Assembly (NCBI RefSeq): GCF_042752395.1
Contig: NZ_JBHYXZ010000015.1
Coordinates: forward strand, 26,510-90,509
Reading direction: 5' to 3'
DNA: 64,000 nt
DNA from: Actinosynnema sp042752395
GTDB lineage: Bacteria > Actinomycetota > Actinomycetes > Mycobacteriales > Pseudonocardiaceae
Positions 17,766 through 25,828 of the stretch are shown here, in pieces. Positions within the stretch are counted from its first letter, which is position 1, and every line of letters starts with the position of its first letter. The translations under genes were made by a program, and so were the position numbers. Under the pieces are notes generated by a model. It had not been told where the DNA came from. It worked only from the letters and a program-made list of their open reading frames with translations, and searched no databases.

Positions 17766-18428
17766 ATGTCAGACCCCCGACAACCACAGCACCCCGACCC
17801 GGACCCGGCGGCGGACCGGACCCCGACCGGGCCGGCCACCGACCCGTCGACCCCATCAGCACCGGTCGCGGGCACCCCCACCGCGGCCACCGACCCGGCC
17901 GCCGGGCAACCTGTCGGCCCCGCCGCACCCGCCGGAGGAGCCGCCGCGGCCGATCCGGCTGTCGGACAGCCCGCGGCGACCCCGGCCGACCACACCACCG
18001 CGCAACCTGGCGCAGCCGCGACCGGCCCTGCCGGGCACCCCGCGCCCGACCGGGTGGGGCAGGCAGCGCCCGCCGGACACACAGGGCCGACCGGGCACGC
18101 CGCGCCGACCGGGCAGGCAGAGCAGTCAGAGCAGTCAGGACCGACCGGGCACGCAGCGCAAATGCCGCCGGCCGGGCCGCCGAGGTCGGGCAGGGGCGCG
18201 GTCGGGCGGGTGGTCCGGCACCGGGCCACGCAGCTCGTCGCCGTCGGGCTGCTCGGGCTGGTCCTCGGCGGCGGGATCGTGGCGCTGGTCGACCACGACC
18301 GCCGCCCGCACTACGGCGTCGGCCACGACCGGCCCGGTCACGGGCGGTTCGAGGAGCGGTTCGACAAGCGCGGCGACTGGGGGCCGCGCGGGCCGGAGCG
18401 GGTGCCGCAGCGCGACTTCGAGCGCTGA
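17766..18428 (+). CDS. Pro/Ala-rich single-pass membrane protein
   Basis: Protein of 220 aa without a recognised domain. Residues 1-150 are low-complexity Pro/Ala/Thr/Gly with imperfect GHTGPTGHAAPTGQAE-type repeats. A membrane segment follows at about 158-176 (LVAVGLLGLVLGGGIVALV), then a short His/Arg/Gly-rich tail (DHDRRPHYGVGHDRPGHGR). With no signal peptide the repeat region is probably cytoplasmic and the tail external. ATG 17766 has AGGAG upstream. Divergent from the HTH/Clp-N operon across about 145 bp that contains their operators. Confidence 0.65.
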   Translation: MSDPRQPQHPDPDPAADRTPTGPATDPSTPSAPVAGTPTAATDPAAGQPVGPAAPAGGAAAADPAVGQPAATPADHTTAQPGAAATGPAGHPAPDRVGQAAPAGHTGPTGHAAPTGQAEQSEQSGPTGHAAQMPPAGPPRSGRGAVGRVVRHRATQLVAVGLLGLVLGGGIVALVDHDRRPHYGVGHDRPGHGRFEERFDKRGDWGPRGPERVPQRDFER

Positions 18429-18438
18429 GCGCCCGGGG

Positions 18439-19137
18439 TCACGCCAGGAAGCCGCGCAGCAGCAGGGCCGTGCCGTCGAGGTGCTCGGCCATCGCCCGCC
18501 GCGCGGCCTCCGGGTCGCCCGCCACGATGTGCGTGACGATCAGCTCGTGCTGCTCGTTCGAGTGCGCCAGGTTCGGCGGCAGCAGCGGTATCCGGTCGAG
18601 CAGCGCGTTGACCCTCGTCCGGGCGTCCGCGACCGCCGCCGTCAGCGACGGGGAGCCGGTCGCCTCGGCGATCGCCAGGTGCAGCCGCGAGTCCTTGCGC
18701 CGGTAGGCGTCCACCGGCGCGTCCCGGCACTCGGCCAGCCGCGTGAGCAGGTTCCGCCGCTCGACCGGCCCCAGCGCCCGGCCCGCCGCGCACTCCGCCG
18801 CGCCCGTCTCCACCGCCGTGCGCAACGTCAGCACGTCCGCCAGCTCGCCGGGGTCCACCCACCGGTCCGGCGCGACCGGCGGCAGCGGCGAGTTCACGAA
18901 CGTGCCGCCGTACCGGCCGCGCCGGGACTCGACGTAGCCCGCGTCCTGGAGCGACCGGATCGCCTCCCGCAGTGTCACCCGGCTGACACCCAACCGGGTC
19001 GCCAGGTCGCGCTCGGCCGGCAGCCGCTCCCCCGGCCCGACCACGCCGAGCCGGATCGCCTGCACCAGCCGCTCCACGGTCTCCTCGAACGCGTTGCCCG
19101 CCCGCACGGGGCGGAACAACGCGTCCTGCAACGGCAT
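18439..19137 (-). CDS. GntR/FadR-family transcriptional regulator
   Basis: Regulator of 232 aa. An N-terminal winged helix (LPAERDLATRLGVSRVTLRE, then SLQDAGYVESRRGRYGG) is followed by a FadR-type (FCD) helical effector domain with conserved LHLAIAEATGS and NEQHELIVTHI. The effector domain usually binds a small acid or amine-derived metabolite. ATG 19137 overlaps the SDR stop (TGATG), so it is the last gene of the glutamylation operon and probably its local regulator. Candidate operators are the 16-bp repeats at 23514-23590. Confidence 0.9.
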   Translation of the reverse strand: MPLQDALFRPVRAGNAFEETVERLVQAIRLGVVGPGERLPAERDLATRLGVSRVTLREAIRSLQDAGYVESRRGRYGGTFVNSPLPPVAPDRWVDPGELADVLTLRTAVETGAAECAAGRALGPVERRNLLTRLAECRDAPVDAYRRKDSRLHLAIAEATGSPSLTAAVADARTRVNALLDRIPLLPPNLAHSNEQHELIVTHIVAGDPEAARRAMAEHLDGTALLLRGFLA

Positions 19138-19904
19138 CACAGCGGTGTCACGTAGGCACCGGCGATACCGCCGTCCACCAGGAAGTTCGACGCGGTGATG
19201 AACGACGAGTCGTCGCTGGCCAGGAACGCCACCGCCGCCGCGATCTCCTCCGGCTCGGCGAACCGGCCGAGCGGCACGTGCACCAACCGCCGCGCGGCCC
19301 GCTCCGGGTCCTTCGCGAACAGCTCCCGCAGCAACGGCGTGTTCACCGGTCCGGGTGACAGGGCGTTCACCCGCACGCCCTGCCGGGCGAACTGGACGCC
19401 CAGCTCGCGGCTCATCGCCAGCACCCCGCCCTTGGACGCCGTGTAGGAGATCTGGGACGTCGCCGCGCCCATCGTCGCCACGAACGACGCCGTGTTGATC
19501 ACCGAGCCCCGACCCCGCTCCAGCATGTGCGGGATCGCGTGCTTGCAGCACAGGTACACCGACGTGAGGTTGACCTTCTGCACGCGGTCCCACGCCTCGA
19601 TGCCCGTCGTCAGGATCGAGTCGTCGTCCGGCGGCGAGATGCCCGCGTTGTTGAACGCGACGTCCAGCGAGCCGTAGGTGTCGACCGCCGTCCGGTACAG
19701 CGCCGACACCTGCTCCTCGTCGGTCACGTCGACCTGCACGAACAGCCCGCCCACCTCGTCGGCCGCGGCCTTGCCGGTCTCCGCGTCGACGTCCGCGACG
19801 ACGACCTTGGCCCCCTCGGACGCCAGCCGCCGCACCGAGGCCAGCCCGATGCCGCTGCCGCCGCCGGTGACCACGGCCACCCGGCCCTCGAGTCGCACAA
19901 CCAT
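19137..19904 (-). CDS. Short-chain dehydrogenase/reductase
   Basis: Classical SDR of 255 aa: cofactor motif VTGGGSGIGLASVRR, a D at the end of strand 2 (VVVADVD; NAD preference likely), FNNAGIS, and catalytic S-Y-K with SYTASKGG. The C-terminus is FLVDGGIAGAYVTPL. It lies between the aldehyde dehydrogenase and the GntR gene. In a glutamylated-ethanolamine route it would oxidise the alcohol of gamma-glutamylethanolamide to the aldehyde (inference). ATG at 19904; 11 bp separate it from the upstream stop. Confidence 0.88.
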   Translation of the reverse strand: MVVRLEGRVAVVTGGGSGIGLASVRRLASEGAKVVVADVDAETGKAAADEVGGLFVQVDVTDEEQVSALYRTAVDTYGSLDVAFNNAGISPPDDDSILTTGIEAWDRVQKVNLTSVYLCCKHAIPHMLERGRGSVINTASFVATMGAATSQISYTASKGGVLAMSRELGVQFARQGVRVNALSPGPVNTPLLRELFAKDPERAARRLVHVPLGRFAEPEEIAAAVAFLASDDSSFITASNFLVDGGIAGAYVTPL

Positions 19905-19915
19905 GTCTCTCCCAA

Positions 19916-21277
19916 TCAGTGAGCGATGAAGACGTTCTTGGTCTCGGTGAACGAGTCGAGCGCGTCGGGCCCCAGCTCCCGCCCCAACCCGGACTGCTTG
20001 AACCCGCCGAACGGGGTCCAGTACCGCACCGACGAGTGCGAGTTGACCGACAGGTTCCCGGCCTCCACCGCACGCGACACGCGCAGCGCGCGTCCCACGT
20101 CGCGGGTCCAGATCGACCCCGACAGCCCGAACCGGCTGTCGTTGGCCAACCGGACGGCGTCCTCCTCGTCGGTGAACGGCAGCACGGCCACCACCGGCCC
20201 GAAGATCTCCTCCACGGCCGCGCGGTCGTCCGGCGCGACGGGCGCGAGCACCGTGGGCGGGAACCAGAAGCCGGCCCCGGTCGGCGCGGAGCCGCGGAAC
20301 GCCACCGGCGCGTCGGACGGCACGTAGGAGGCGACCCGCTCCCGGTGCGCGGCCGAGATCAGCGGCCCCATCTCGGTGGCCTCGTCCTCCGGCGCGCCGA
20401 CCACCACGCCCTTGACCGCGGGTTCCAGCAGCTCCATGAACCGGTCGTACACCGACGCCTGCACCAGGATCCGGGACCGGGCGCAGCAGTCCTGGCCCGC
20501 GTTGTCGAACACCCCGTACGGCGCGGTCGCCGCGGCGCGCTCCAGGTCGGCGTCGGCGAACACGATGTTGGCCGACTTGCCGCCCAGCTCCAGCGTCACG
20601 CGCTTGACCTGCTCGGCGCACCCGGCCATGACCTGCCTGCCGACCCGGGTGGACCCGGTGAACACGACCTTGCGCACGTCGGGGTGCGTGACGAACCGCT
20701 GCCCCACCACCGGCCCCGCGCCGGGCAGGACCTGGAACACGTCCGGCGGGAGGCCGGCCTCCAGCGCCAGCGACGCCAGCCGCAGCGCCGTCAGCGGCGT
20801 CAGCTCGGCGGGCTTCAGCACCACCGTGTTGCCCGCTGCCAGCGCGGGCGCGAACCCCCACGCGGCGATCGGCATCGGGAAGTTCCACGGCACGATGACG
20901 CCGACCACGCCCAGCGGCTCGTGGAAGGTCACGTCCAGCCCGCCGGGCACCGGGATCTGCCGGCCGAACAGCCGCTCCGGCGCGGCCGAGTAGTAGTGCA
21001 GCACGTCGCGCACGTTCCCGGCCTCCCACCGCGCGTTGCCGATGGTGTGCCCGGCGTTGAGCACCTCCAGCGCGGCCAGCTCCTCGATCGCGCCGTCCAC
21101 CGCCTCGGCGAACCGCCGCAGCAGCCGGGCCCGGTCGCCCGGGGCGACCGCGCGCCACGCGGGCAGGGCCGCCGACGCGCGGGCGATCGCCGCGTCGGTC
21201 TCCTCCAGCGTCGCCAGCGGCACCGAGCGGACCACCTCCTCGGTGGCCGGGTTGATGACGTCGAACGTGGTGGTCAC
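19916..21277 (-). CDS. NAD(P)-dependent aldehyde dehydrogenase
   Basis: ALDH superfamily enzyme of 453 aa. PWNFPMPIAAWGFAPALAAG, GNTVVLKPAELTP, FTGSTRVGRQVM, the general base in TLELGGKSANIVF and the nucleophile in NAGQDCCARSR are all present, as is EEIFGPVVAVLPF. It resembles the PuuC/gamma-glutamyl-gamma-aminobutyraldehyde class in context: a glutamine synthetase-like ligase and a class I amidotransferase precede it. GTG 21277 overlaps the amidotransferase stop by 4 bp. Confidence 0.92.
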   Translation of the reverse strand: MTTTFDVINPATEEVVRSVPLATLEETDAAIARASAALPAWRAVAPGDRARLLRRFAEAVDGAIEELAALEVLNAGHTIGNARWEAGNVRDVLHYYSAAPERLFGRQIPVPGGLDVTFHEPLGVVGVIVPWNFPMPIAAWGFAPALAAGNTVVLKPAELTPLTALRLASLALEAGLPPDVFQVLPGAGPVVGQRFVTHPDVRKVVFTGSTRVGRQVMAGCAEQVKRVTLELGGKSANIVFADADLERAAATAPYGVFDNAGQDCCARSRILVQASVYDRFMELLEPAVKGVVVGAPEDEATEMGPLISAAHRERVASYVPSDAPVAFRGSAPTGAGFWFPPTVLAPVAPDDRAAVEEIFGPVVAVLPFTDEEDAVRLANDSRFGLSGSIWTRDVGRALRVSRAVEAGNLSVNSHSSVRYWTPFGGFKQSGLGRELGPDALDSFTETKNVFIAH

Positions 21278-21984
21278 TTCACTCCCCTGTCTCGCGCGGC
21301 GCCGACGAGCGCGGCGAACAAGCGGTCGTCCTCGGTGTCGGCCTCCGGGTGCGACTGCACGCCGAGCACGAAGCGGGAGCCCGGCAGCTCCACCGCCTCC
21401 GGGGTGCCGTCCGGCGCGCCGGCGACCACCCGCAGGCCGTCGCCGAGGACGTCCAGCGCCTGGTGGTGGTGGCAGAACACGGTGGTGGCCAGGCCGACGA
21501 TCCCGGCCAGCACCGAGCCGGGCGCGACCGCGATGCCGGTGTGCTGGAACACGGCGGGTGCGGGGTTGTGCCCGTCCACGTGCTGGACCAGCGTGCCGCC
21601 CAACGCCACGTTGAGCACCTGCATGCCCCGGCACACCGCGAGCAGCGGCAGGTCGAGCTTCAGCGCCGCGCGGGCCAGGCCCAGCTCGACCGCGTCCCGC
21701 TCGGGCCGCGCCGGCCCGGTGCGCGGGTCGCGCGGCCGGCCGTACAGCGCCGGGTCCACGTCCGCGCCGCCCGCCAGCACCAGGCCGTCGAGGAAGCCGA
21801 CGCTGTCGGCGTCCCAGGAGCCGACCGGCGGGAGCAGCACCGGGTTGCCGCCCGCGCGCACCACCGAGTCGAGGTAGTCGCGGTGCAGCACGGCCGCCTC
21901 CACGTCCCAGACGCCGAATCGCACCCGTTCCAGGTAGGTGCTGACGCCGATCAGCGGTCGTGCCCTAGAGCCGTTCGAAACCAC
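21274..21984 (-). CDS. Class I glutamine amidotransferase-like gamma-glutamyl hydrolase (PuuD-like)
   Basis: Protein of 236 aa with the peptidase C26 pattern: LVLAGGADVDPALYGR, nucleophile in LLAVCRGMQVLNVALGG, and GVQSHPEAD carrying the His-Glu of the triad. It has no synthetase partner domain, so it should hydrolyse a gamma-glutamyl amide and release glutamate, the final step of a glutamylation catabolic route. GTG 21984 overlaps the end of the glutamine synthetase gene by 20 bp. Confidence 0.9.
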   Translation of the reverse strand: MVSNGSRARPLIGVSTYLERVRFGVWDVEAAVLHRDYLDSVVRAGGNPVLLPPVGSWDADSVGFLDGLVLAGGADVDPALYGRPRDPRTGPARPERDAVELGLARAALKLDLPLLAVCRGMQVLNVALGGTLVQHVDGHNPAPAVFQHTGIAVAPGSVLAGIVGLATTVFCHHHQALDVLGDGLRVVAGAPDGTPEAVELPGSRFVLGVQSHPEADTEDDRLFAALVGAARDRGVK

Positions 21985-23465
21985 GGATGCGCTCCCAGTC
22001 CGTCACCGACGAGTCGAACGCGGCCAGCTCCACCCGGGCCGCGTTGAGGTAGTGCTCCACCACGTCCTGGCCGAACGCCTCGCGCGCCAGCTCGCTCTTG
22101 GCCAGCAGCGACGCGGCGTCGCGCAGCGTGGCGGGCACGGTCGGCTTGTCGGAGCCGTAGGCGTTGCCGACGAACTCCTCCTCCAGCGGCAGCTCGTTGT
22201 CCAGCCCGTGCAGCCCGGCCGCGATCAGCGCGGCGACCGCCAGGTACGGGTTCACGTCCGCGCCGGGCACCCGGTTCTCGAACCGCAGCGACTGGCCGTG
22301 GCCGACGACGCGCAGCGCGCACGTCCGGTTGTCCCGGCCCCACGCCACCGCGGTCGGCGCGAAGCTGCCCGGCGCGAACCGCTTGTAGGAGTTGACGTTC
22401 GGGGCGAGGAAGTAGGTCAGCTCGCGCAGCGCGGCGCGCTGACCGGCCCGGAAGTGGGGCGGTCTCGTATACACATAACCGCTCCCACGAGACACCTCCN
22501 NNNNNNNNNGGGGCGGCCCCCCCCCCCCCCGCCCACCACTGGTTTTTGTGGTCCTCGGGGCGGGAGAGCCCCAGCCACCCCGCGCGCCGGGCCCCCCCCC
22601 CCCCGGCCAGGAAGTGGTCCATGAGCTTCGACCGGCCGCTCCCCTCGGCGAACACCGGCTCGCCGTCGGCCGACCGCAGGCTCAGGTGGACGTGGCAGGA
22701 GCTGCCCTCGCGCTCGTTGTACTTGGCCATGAACGTGATCGCCTTGCCCTGCTGCGCCGCGATCTCCTTGGCCCCGGTCTTGTAGACGCTGTGGTTGTCG
22801 CAGGTCGCCAGCGCCTCGGTGTAGCGGAACGCGATCTCGTGCTGGCCGGGGTTGCACTCGCCCTTGGCCGACTCGACCACCAGGCCCGCGCCCGCCATGT
22901 GGTTGCGGATCGCGCGCAGCAGCGGCTCGATGCGGGCGGTGCCCAGCAGCGAGTAGTCCACGTTGTACTGGTTGGCCGGGGTGAGGTCGCGGTAGCCGCG
23001 GTTCCACGCGTCCTCGTAGGTGTTGTCGAAGACGATGAACTCCAGCTCGGTGCCGACGAACGCGCGCAGCCCGCGCTCGGCGAGCCGGTCGAGCTGGCGG
23101 CGGAGGATCTGCCGGGGCGAGGCCACGACGGGCGTGCCGTCCTCCCAGACCAGGTCGCACAGGACGAGCGCGGTGCCCTCGTGCCACGGCACGCGGCGCA
23201 GCGTGGACAGGTCCGGCTTCATCACGAAGTCGCCGTAGCCGCTGTCCCACGACGACATGGCGTAGCCGCCGACCGTGTTCATCTCCACGTCCACGGCCAG
23301 GAGGTAGTCGCAGCCCTCGGCGGCGTGCTGGAGGACTTCGTCCAGGAAGTAGCGCGCGGCGCAACGCTTGCCCTGGAGCCGGCCCTGCATGTCGACGACG
23401 GCCACCAGCACCGTGTCGATCTCCCCGGTGTCCACGAGCACGCGCAACTCCTCCACGGCGAGCAT
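21965..23465 (-). CDS. Glutamine synthetase-like gamma-glutamyl-amine ligase (PuuA/GlnA4-like), interrupted by a 160-bp artefact
   Basis: ATP-dependent ligase joining glutamate to an amine. N-terminal part: VAVVDMQGRLQGKR, FVGTELEFIVFD, GECNPGQHEIAFRY, SSCHVHLSLR. C-terminal part: RELTYFLAPNVNSYKRF, FENRVPGADVNPYLAVAA. The two parts lie in different frames, but removing exactly 160 bp (22449-22608) joins DHFLAG to QRAALREL in frame, giving about 446 aa, the normal length for this family. The gene is therefore intact in reality. Start ATG 23465 follows GGAGGT by eight bases. Streptomyces GlnA4 makes gamma-glutamylethanolamide; the neighbouring permease and SDR favour ethanolamine over polyamines, but this is inference. 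Confidence 0.88.
22449..22608. other. Spurious insertion with N gap (22500-22509) and Nextera-like adapter
   Basis: GGCC-C-GGAAGTGG (22445-22457) recurs as GGCC-A-GGAAGTGG (22605-22617), offset 160. Between them lie a near copy of the Nextera read-2 transposon end at 22463-22493 (TATACACAT and CCCACGAGAC are exact), ten Ns and poly-C/G noise. Deleting one period restores an uninterrupted glutamine synthetase frame, so no genomic sequence appears to be missing here. Confidence 0.9.
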
Positions 23466-23513
23466 CCGCAGTACCTCCAAAGGTATGACAGCGAGCCATT
23501 GGACGCTTCATCC

Positions 23514-23590
23514 TGACACCTTCGAGTGAACGCCGCCACATCCCTTTCGGACGACTCTTCGGACAATCGCCTGTTGACACCGTCAGGTGA
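23514..23590. promoter_or_regulatory. Two copies of a 16-bp operator-like repeat in the divergent promoter region
   Basis: TGACACCTTCGAGTGA (23514-23529) and TGACACCGTCAGGTGA (23575-23590) share 13 of 16 bases and are imperfect palindromes around CACC-N4-GGTG. The first lies near the ligase gene start, the second near the permease gene. The second overlaps a -35-like TTGACA (23574-23579); no good -10 was found. They are the natural candidates for binding by the operon's GntR regulator. Confidence 0.5.
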
Positions 23591-23642
23591 CACACGCCAC
23601 TCTCCGTGCAAAGGAGCGCGACTGACCCATTAGGGAGCGCAG

Positions 23643-25058
23643 ATGGCCAAACACGTCGAGTACGAGAAGGTGGGCCACGACTACCTGGAGCACCGGCAGC
23701 TCAAGCGCGGCGCCGCGGGCTGGGTGCTGCTGGCCGGCCTCGGGGTCTCGTACGTCATCTCCGGCGACTTCGCCGGGTGGAACTTCGGGCTCGCCCAGGG
23801 CGGGTGGGGCGGGCTGCTGGTCGCGACGGTCCTGATGGGCGCCATGTACACGTGCATGGTGTTCGGCCTGGCGGAGCTGGCCGCCGCGCTGCCCGTGGCG
23901 GGGGCCGGGTACGGGTTCGCGCGCCGGGCGCTCGGACCGCTGGGCGGTTTCGCGACGGGCGTCGCGATCCTGGTCGAGTACGCGATCGCGCCCGCCGCGA
24001 TCGTGGTGTTCATCGGTGACTACGTGCAGGCGCTCGGGCTGTTCGGGCTCACCAGCTCGTGGCCGGTGTACCTGGTCTGCTACGCGATCTTCGTCGGCGT
24101 GCACCTGTACGGGGTGGGCGAGGCGCTGCGGCTGATGTTCGTGATCACCGGTGTCGCGGTGGTCGCGCTGATCGCGTTCGTGGCCGGGATGGCGCCGAAG
24201 TTCGACTCCGCCAAGCTGTTCGACGTCGGCGACGGGAGCTTCCTGCCGTTCGGGTTCGCGGGCGCGCTGGGCGCGTTGGTGTACGCGATCTGGTTCTTCC
24301 TGGCGGTCGAGGGCGTGCCGCTCGCGGCGGAGGAGGCGCGCGACCCGAAGAGGGACATGCCGCGCGGGATCATCGGCGCGATGGTGGCGCTGCTGGTGTT
24401 CGCGGCAGCGATCCTGGTGTTCGCGCCCGGCGGCGCGGGCTCGGCGGCGTTGATGGCGTCGGGCAACCCGCTGCCCGAGGCGGTGCGCGCGGCCTACGGC
24501 GGCGACAACGCGCTGGCGCAGGTGGTGAACTACGTGGGCCTGGCCGGGTTGGTGGCGTCGTTCTTCTCGATCATCTTCGCGTACTCGCGGCAGCTGTTCG
24601 CGCTGTCGCGGGCCGGGTACCTGCCGCGGTGGCTGTCGAAGACCGGCAGGCGCAAGACGCCGTACCTCGCGCTGATCGTGCCCGGCACCGTCGGCTTCGC
24701 GCTCGCGGCGATCCTGGAGAGCGGGGCGACGCTGATCAACGTCGCGGTGTTCGGCGCGGCGCTGTCGTACGTGCTGATGATGGTGTCGCACATCGTGCTG
24801 CGCGTCCGCGAGCCCGAACTGGACCGTCCATACCGGACGCCGGGCGGCGTCGTGACCACCGGGGTGGCGCTGGTGCTCGCGGTGGCGGCGGTCGTGGCGA
24901 CGTTCTTCGTGGACGAGCTGGCCGCCGGGATCACCGCGGGCATCGTCGTGGTGGCGTTGGCGTACTTCTGGTTCTACAGCCGCCACCACCTGGTGGCCGC
25001 CGCGCCGGAGGAGGAGTTCGCCGCCATCGCGCAGGCCGAGGAGGAGCTGAAGGACTGA
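23643..25058 (+). CDS. APC-family amine/amino-acid permease, ethanolamine-permease-like
   Basis: Polytopic membrane transporter of 471 aa with about 12 hydrophobic segments. Family traits include VSYVISGDFAGWNFGLAQGG (first helices), FGLAELAAALPVAGAGYGFA, a charged FFLAVEGVPLAAEEARDPKR loop and IFAYSRQLFALSRAGYLPRW. The N-terminal VEYEKVGHDYLEHRQLKRG recalls the EAT (ethanolamine) subfamily. It is divergent from, and shares the regulatory region with, the gamma-glutamyl-amine operon, so it most likely imports the substrate of that operon. ATG 23643 has GGGAG upstream. Confidence 0.87.
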   Translation: MAKHVEYEKVGHDYLEHRQLKRGAAGWVLLAGLGVSYVISGDFAGWNFGLAQGGWGGLLVATVLMGAMYTCMVFGLAELAAALPVAGAGYGFARRALGPLGGFATGVAILVEYAIAPAAIVVFIGDYVQALGLFGLTSSWPVYLVCYAIFVGVHLYGVGEALRLMFVITGVAVVALIAFVAGMAPKFDSAKLFDVGDGSFLPFGFAGALGALVYAIWFFLAVEGVPLAAEEARDPKRDMPRGIIGAMVALLVFAAAILVFAPGGAGSAALMASGNPLPEAVRAAYGGDNALAQVVNYVGLAGLVASFFSIIFAYSRQLFALSRAGYLPRWLSKTGRRKTPYLALIVPGTVGFALAAILESGATLINVAVFGAALSYVLMMVSHIVLRVREPELDRPYRTPGGVVTTGVALVLAVAAVVATFFVDELAAGITAGIVVVALAYFWFYSRHHLVAAAPEEEFAAIAQAEEELKD

Positions 25059-25290
25059 CCGGCGGCGCGGGGGGGGTGGGGGGGGGGTGCCCCACCCCCC
25101 TCCACACCGACACAAAAGAGGATAAACAAACAACNNNNNNNNNNGTGTTTGTTTTTTTCTACCACACTGTATCTGTGTGTTGTGGGGGGGGTGTTTTTTT
25201 TTAACACCCCAGGGGTTTTTGCCCGCCGGGGGGGGGGGGGGGGGGGGGGGGGCGCCCCCCCCCCCCCCGTGACCACGTTCAACCGATCGT
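25059..25290. other. Assembly gap (N 25135-25144) with low-complexity flanks
   Basis: Downstream of the permease stop the sequence degenerates into G runs, an A-rich stretch, ten Ns, a T-rich stretch and long G and C runs before normal sequence resumes at about 25268. The composition is unlike the rest of the window and should not be interpreted biologically. The terminator of the permease gene, if any, is lost here. Confidence 0.75.
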
Positions 25291-25360
25291 GTACAGCAAG
25301 TCTTTCCGTAGGCGGGAATCCCTTGACAACAAGGCTCCGTCTACGAGGAGGACAAGAGAC

Positions 25361-25822
25361 ATGAAGACGCAGGCGTTCACGGCCGGTGCGGCTCTCGCGG
25401 GTTTGCTGCTCACGTCCGCGCCGGCACTTGCCGCACCGACGTTCGAAGACCAGGTTTTGGCTCTGACGAACGGGGAACGGTCGGCGGCGGGCTGCCCGGC
25501 GCTCACCGCCAACGCCCAGCTCGCGGCCGCCGCCAAGCGGCACAGCGACGACATGGCGCGGACCGGCAACTTCTCGCATACCGGCTCGGACGGCAGCACA
25601 GCCGCCCAACGGGTCACCGATGCGGGGTATCACTTCCGGGCGATGGCCGAGAACATCGCCGCCGGCCAGGCGTCCGCCGAGGAGGTCGTGCGCGCGTGGA
25701 TGAACAGCGAGGGCCACCGGGCCAACATCGTGAACTGCGAGCTGCGCGACCTGGGCGTCGCCCACGCCGTGGACGGCAACAACAAGGTCTACTGGACGCA
25801 GGACTTCGGCGCGGCGGGCTGA
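25361..25822 (+). CDS. Secreted CAP-domain (SCP/PR1-like) protein
   Basis: Protein of 153 aa: Sec signal peptide at about 1-24 (AGAALAGLLLTSAPALA then APTF) and one CAP domain. Signature pieces are LALTNGERSAAGCPALTANA, HSDDMARTGNFSHTG, MAENIAAGQASAEEVV, WMNSEGHRANIVN and WTQDFG; the cavity histidines are present. Bacterial CAP proteins are exported and of uncertain activity. ATG 25361 follows GAGGAG ten bases upstream. It converges on the NACHT gene with only six bases between stops. Confidence 0.92.
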   Translation: MKTQAFTAGAALAGLLLTSAPALAAPTFEDQVLALTNGERSAAGCPALTANAQLAAAAKRHSDDMARTGNFSHTGSDGSTAAQRVTDAGYHFRAMAENIAAGQASAEEVVRAWMNSEGHRANIVNCELRDLGVAHAVDGNNKVYWTQDFGAAG

Positions 25823-25828
25823 CCGGCG

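Noticed and set aside
22463..22493. Small coding fragment or mobile-element end inside the glutamine synthetase gene
   Set aside because: It matches the Nextera adapter end and vanishes when the 160-bp artefact is removed.
25323..25361. TTGACA at 25323 as -35 box of the CAP gene
   Set aside because: No acceptable -10 at 16-19 bp; the expected position is occupied by the Shine-Dalgarno region.
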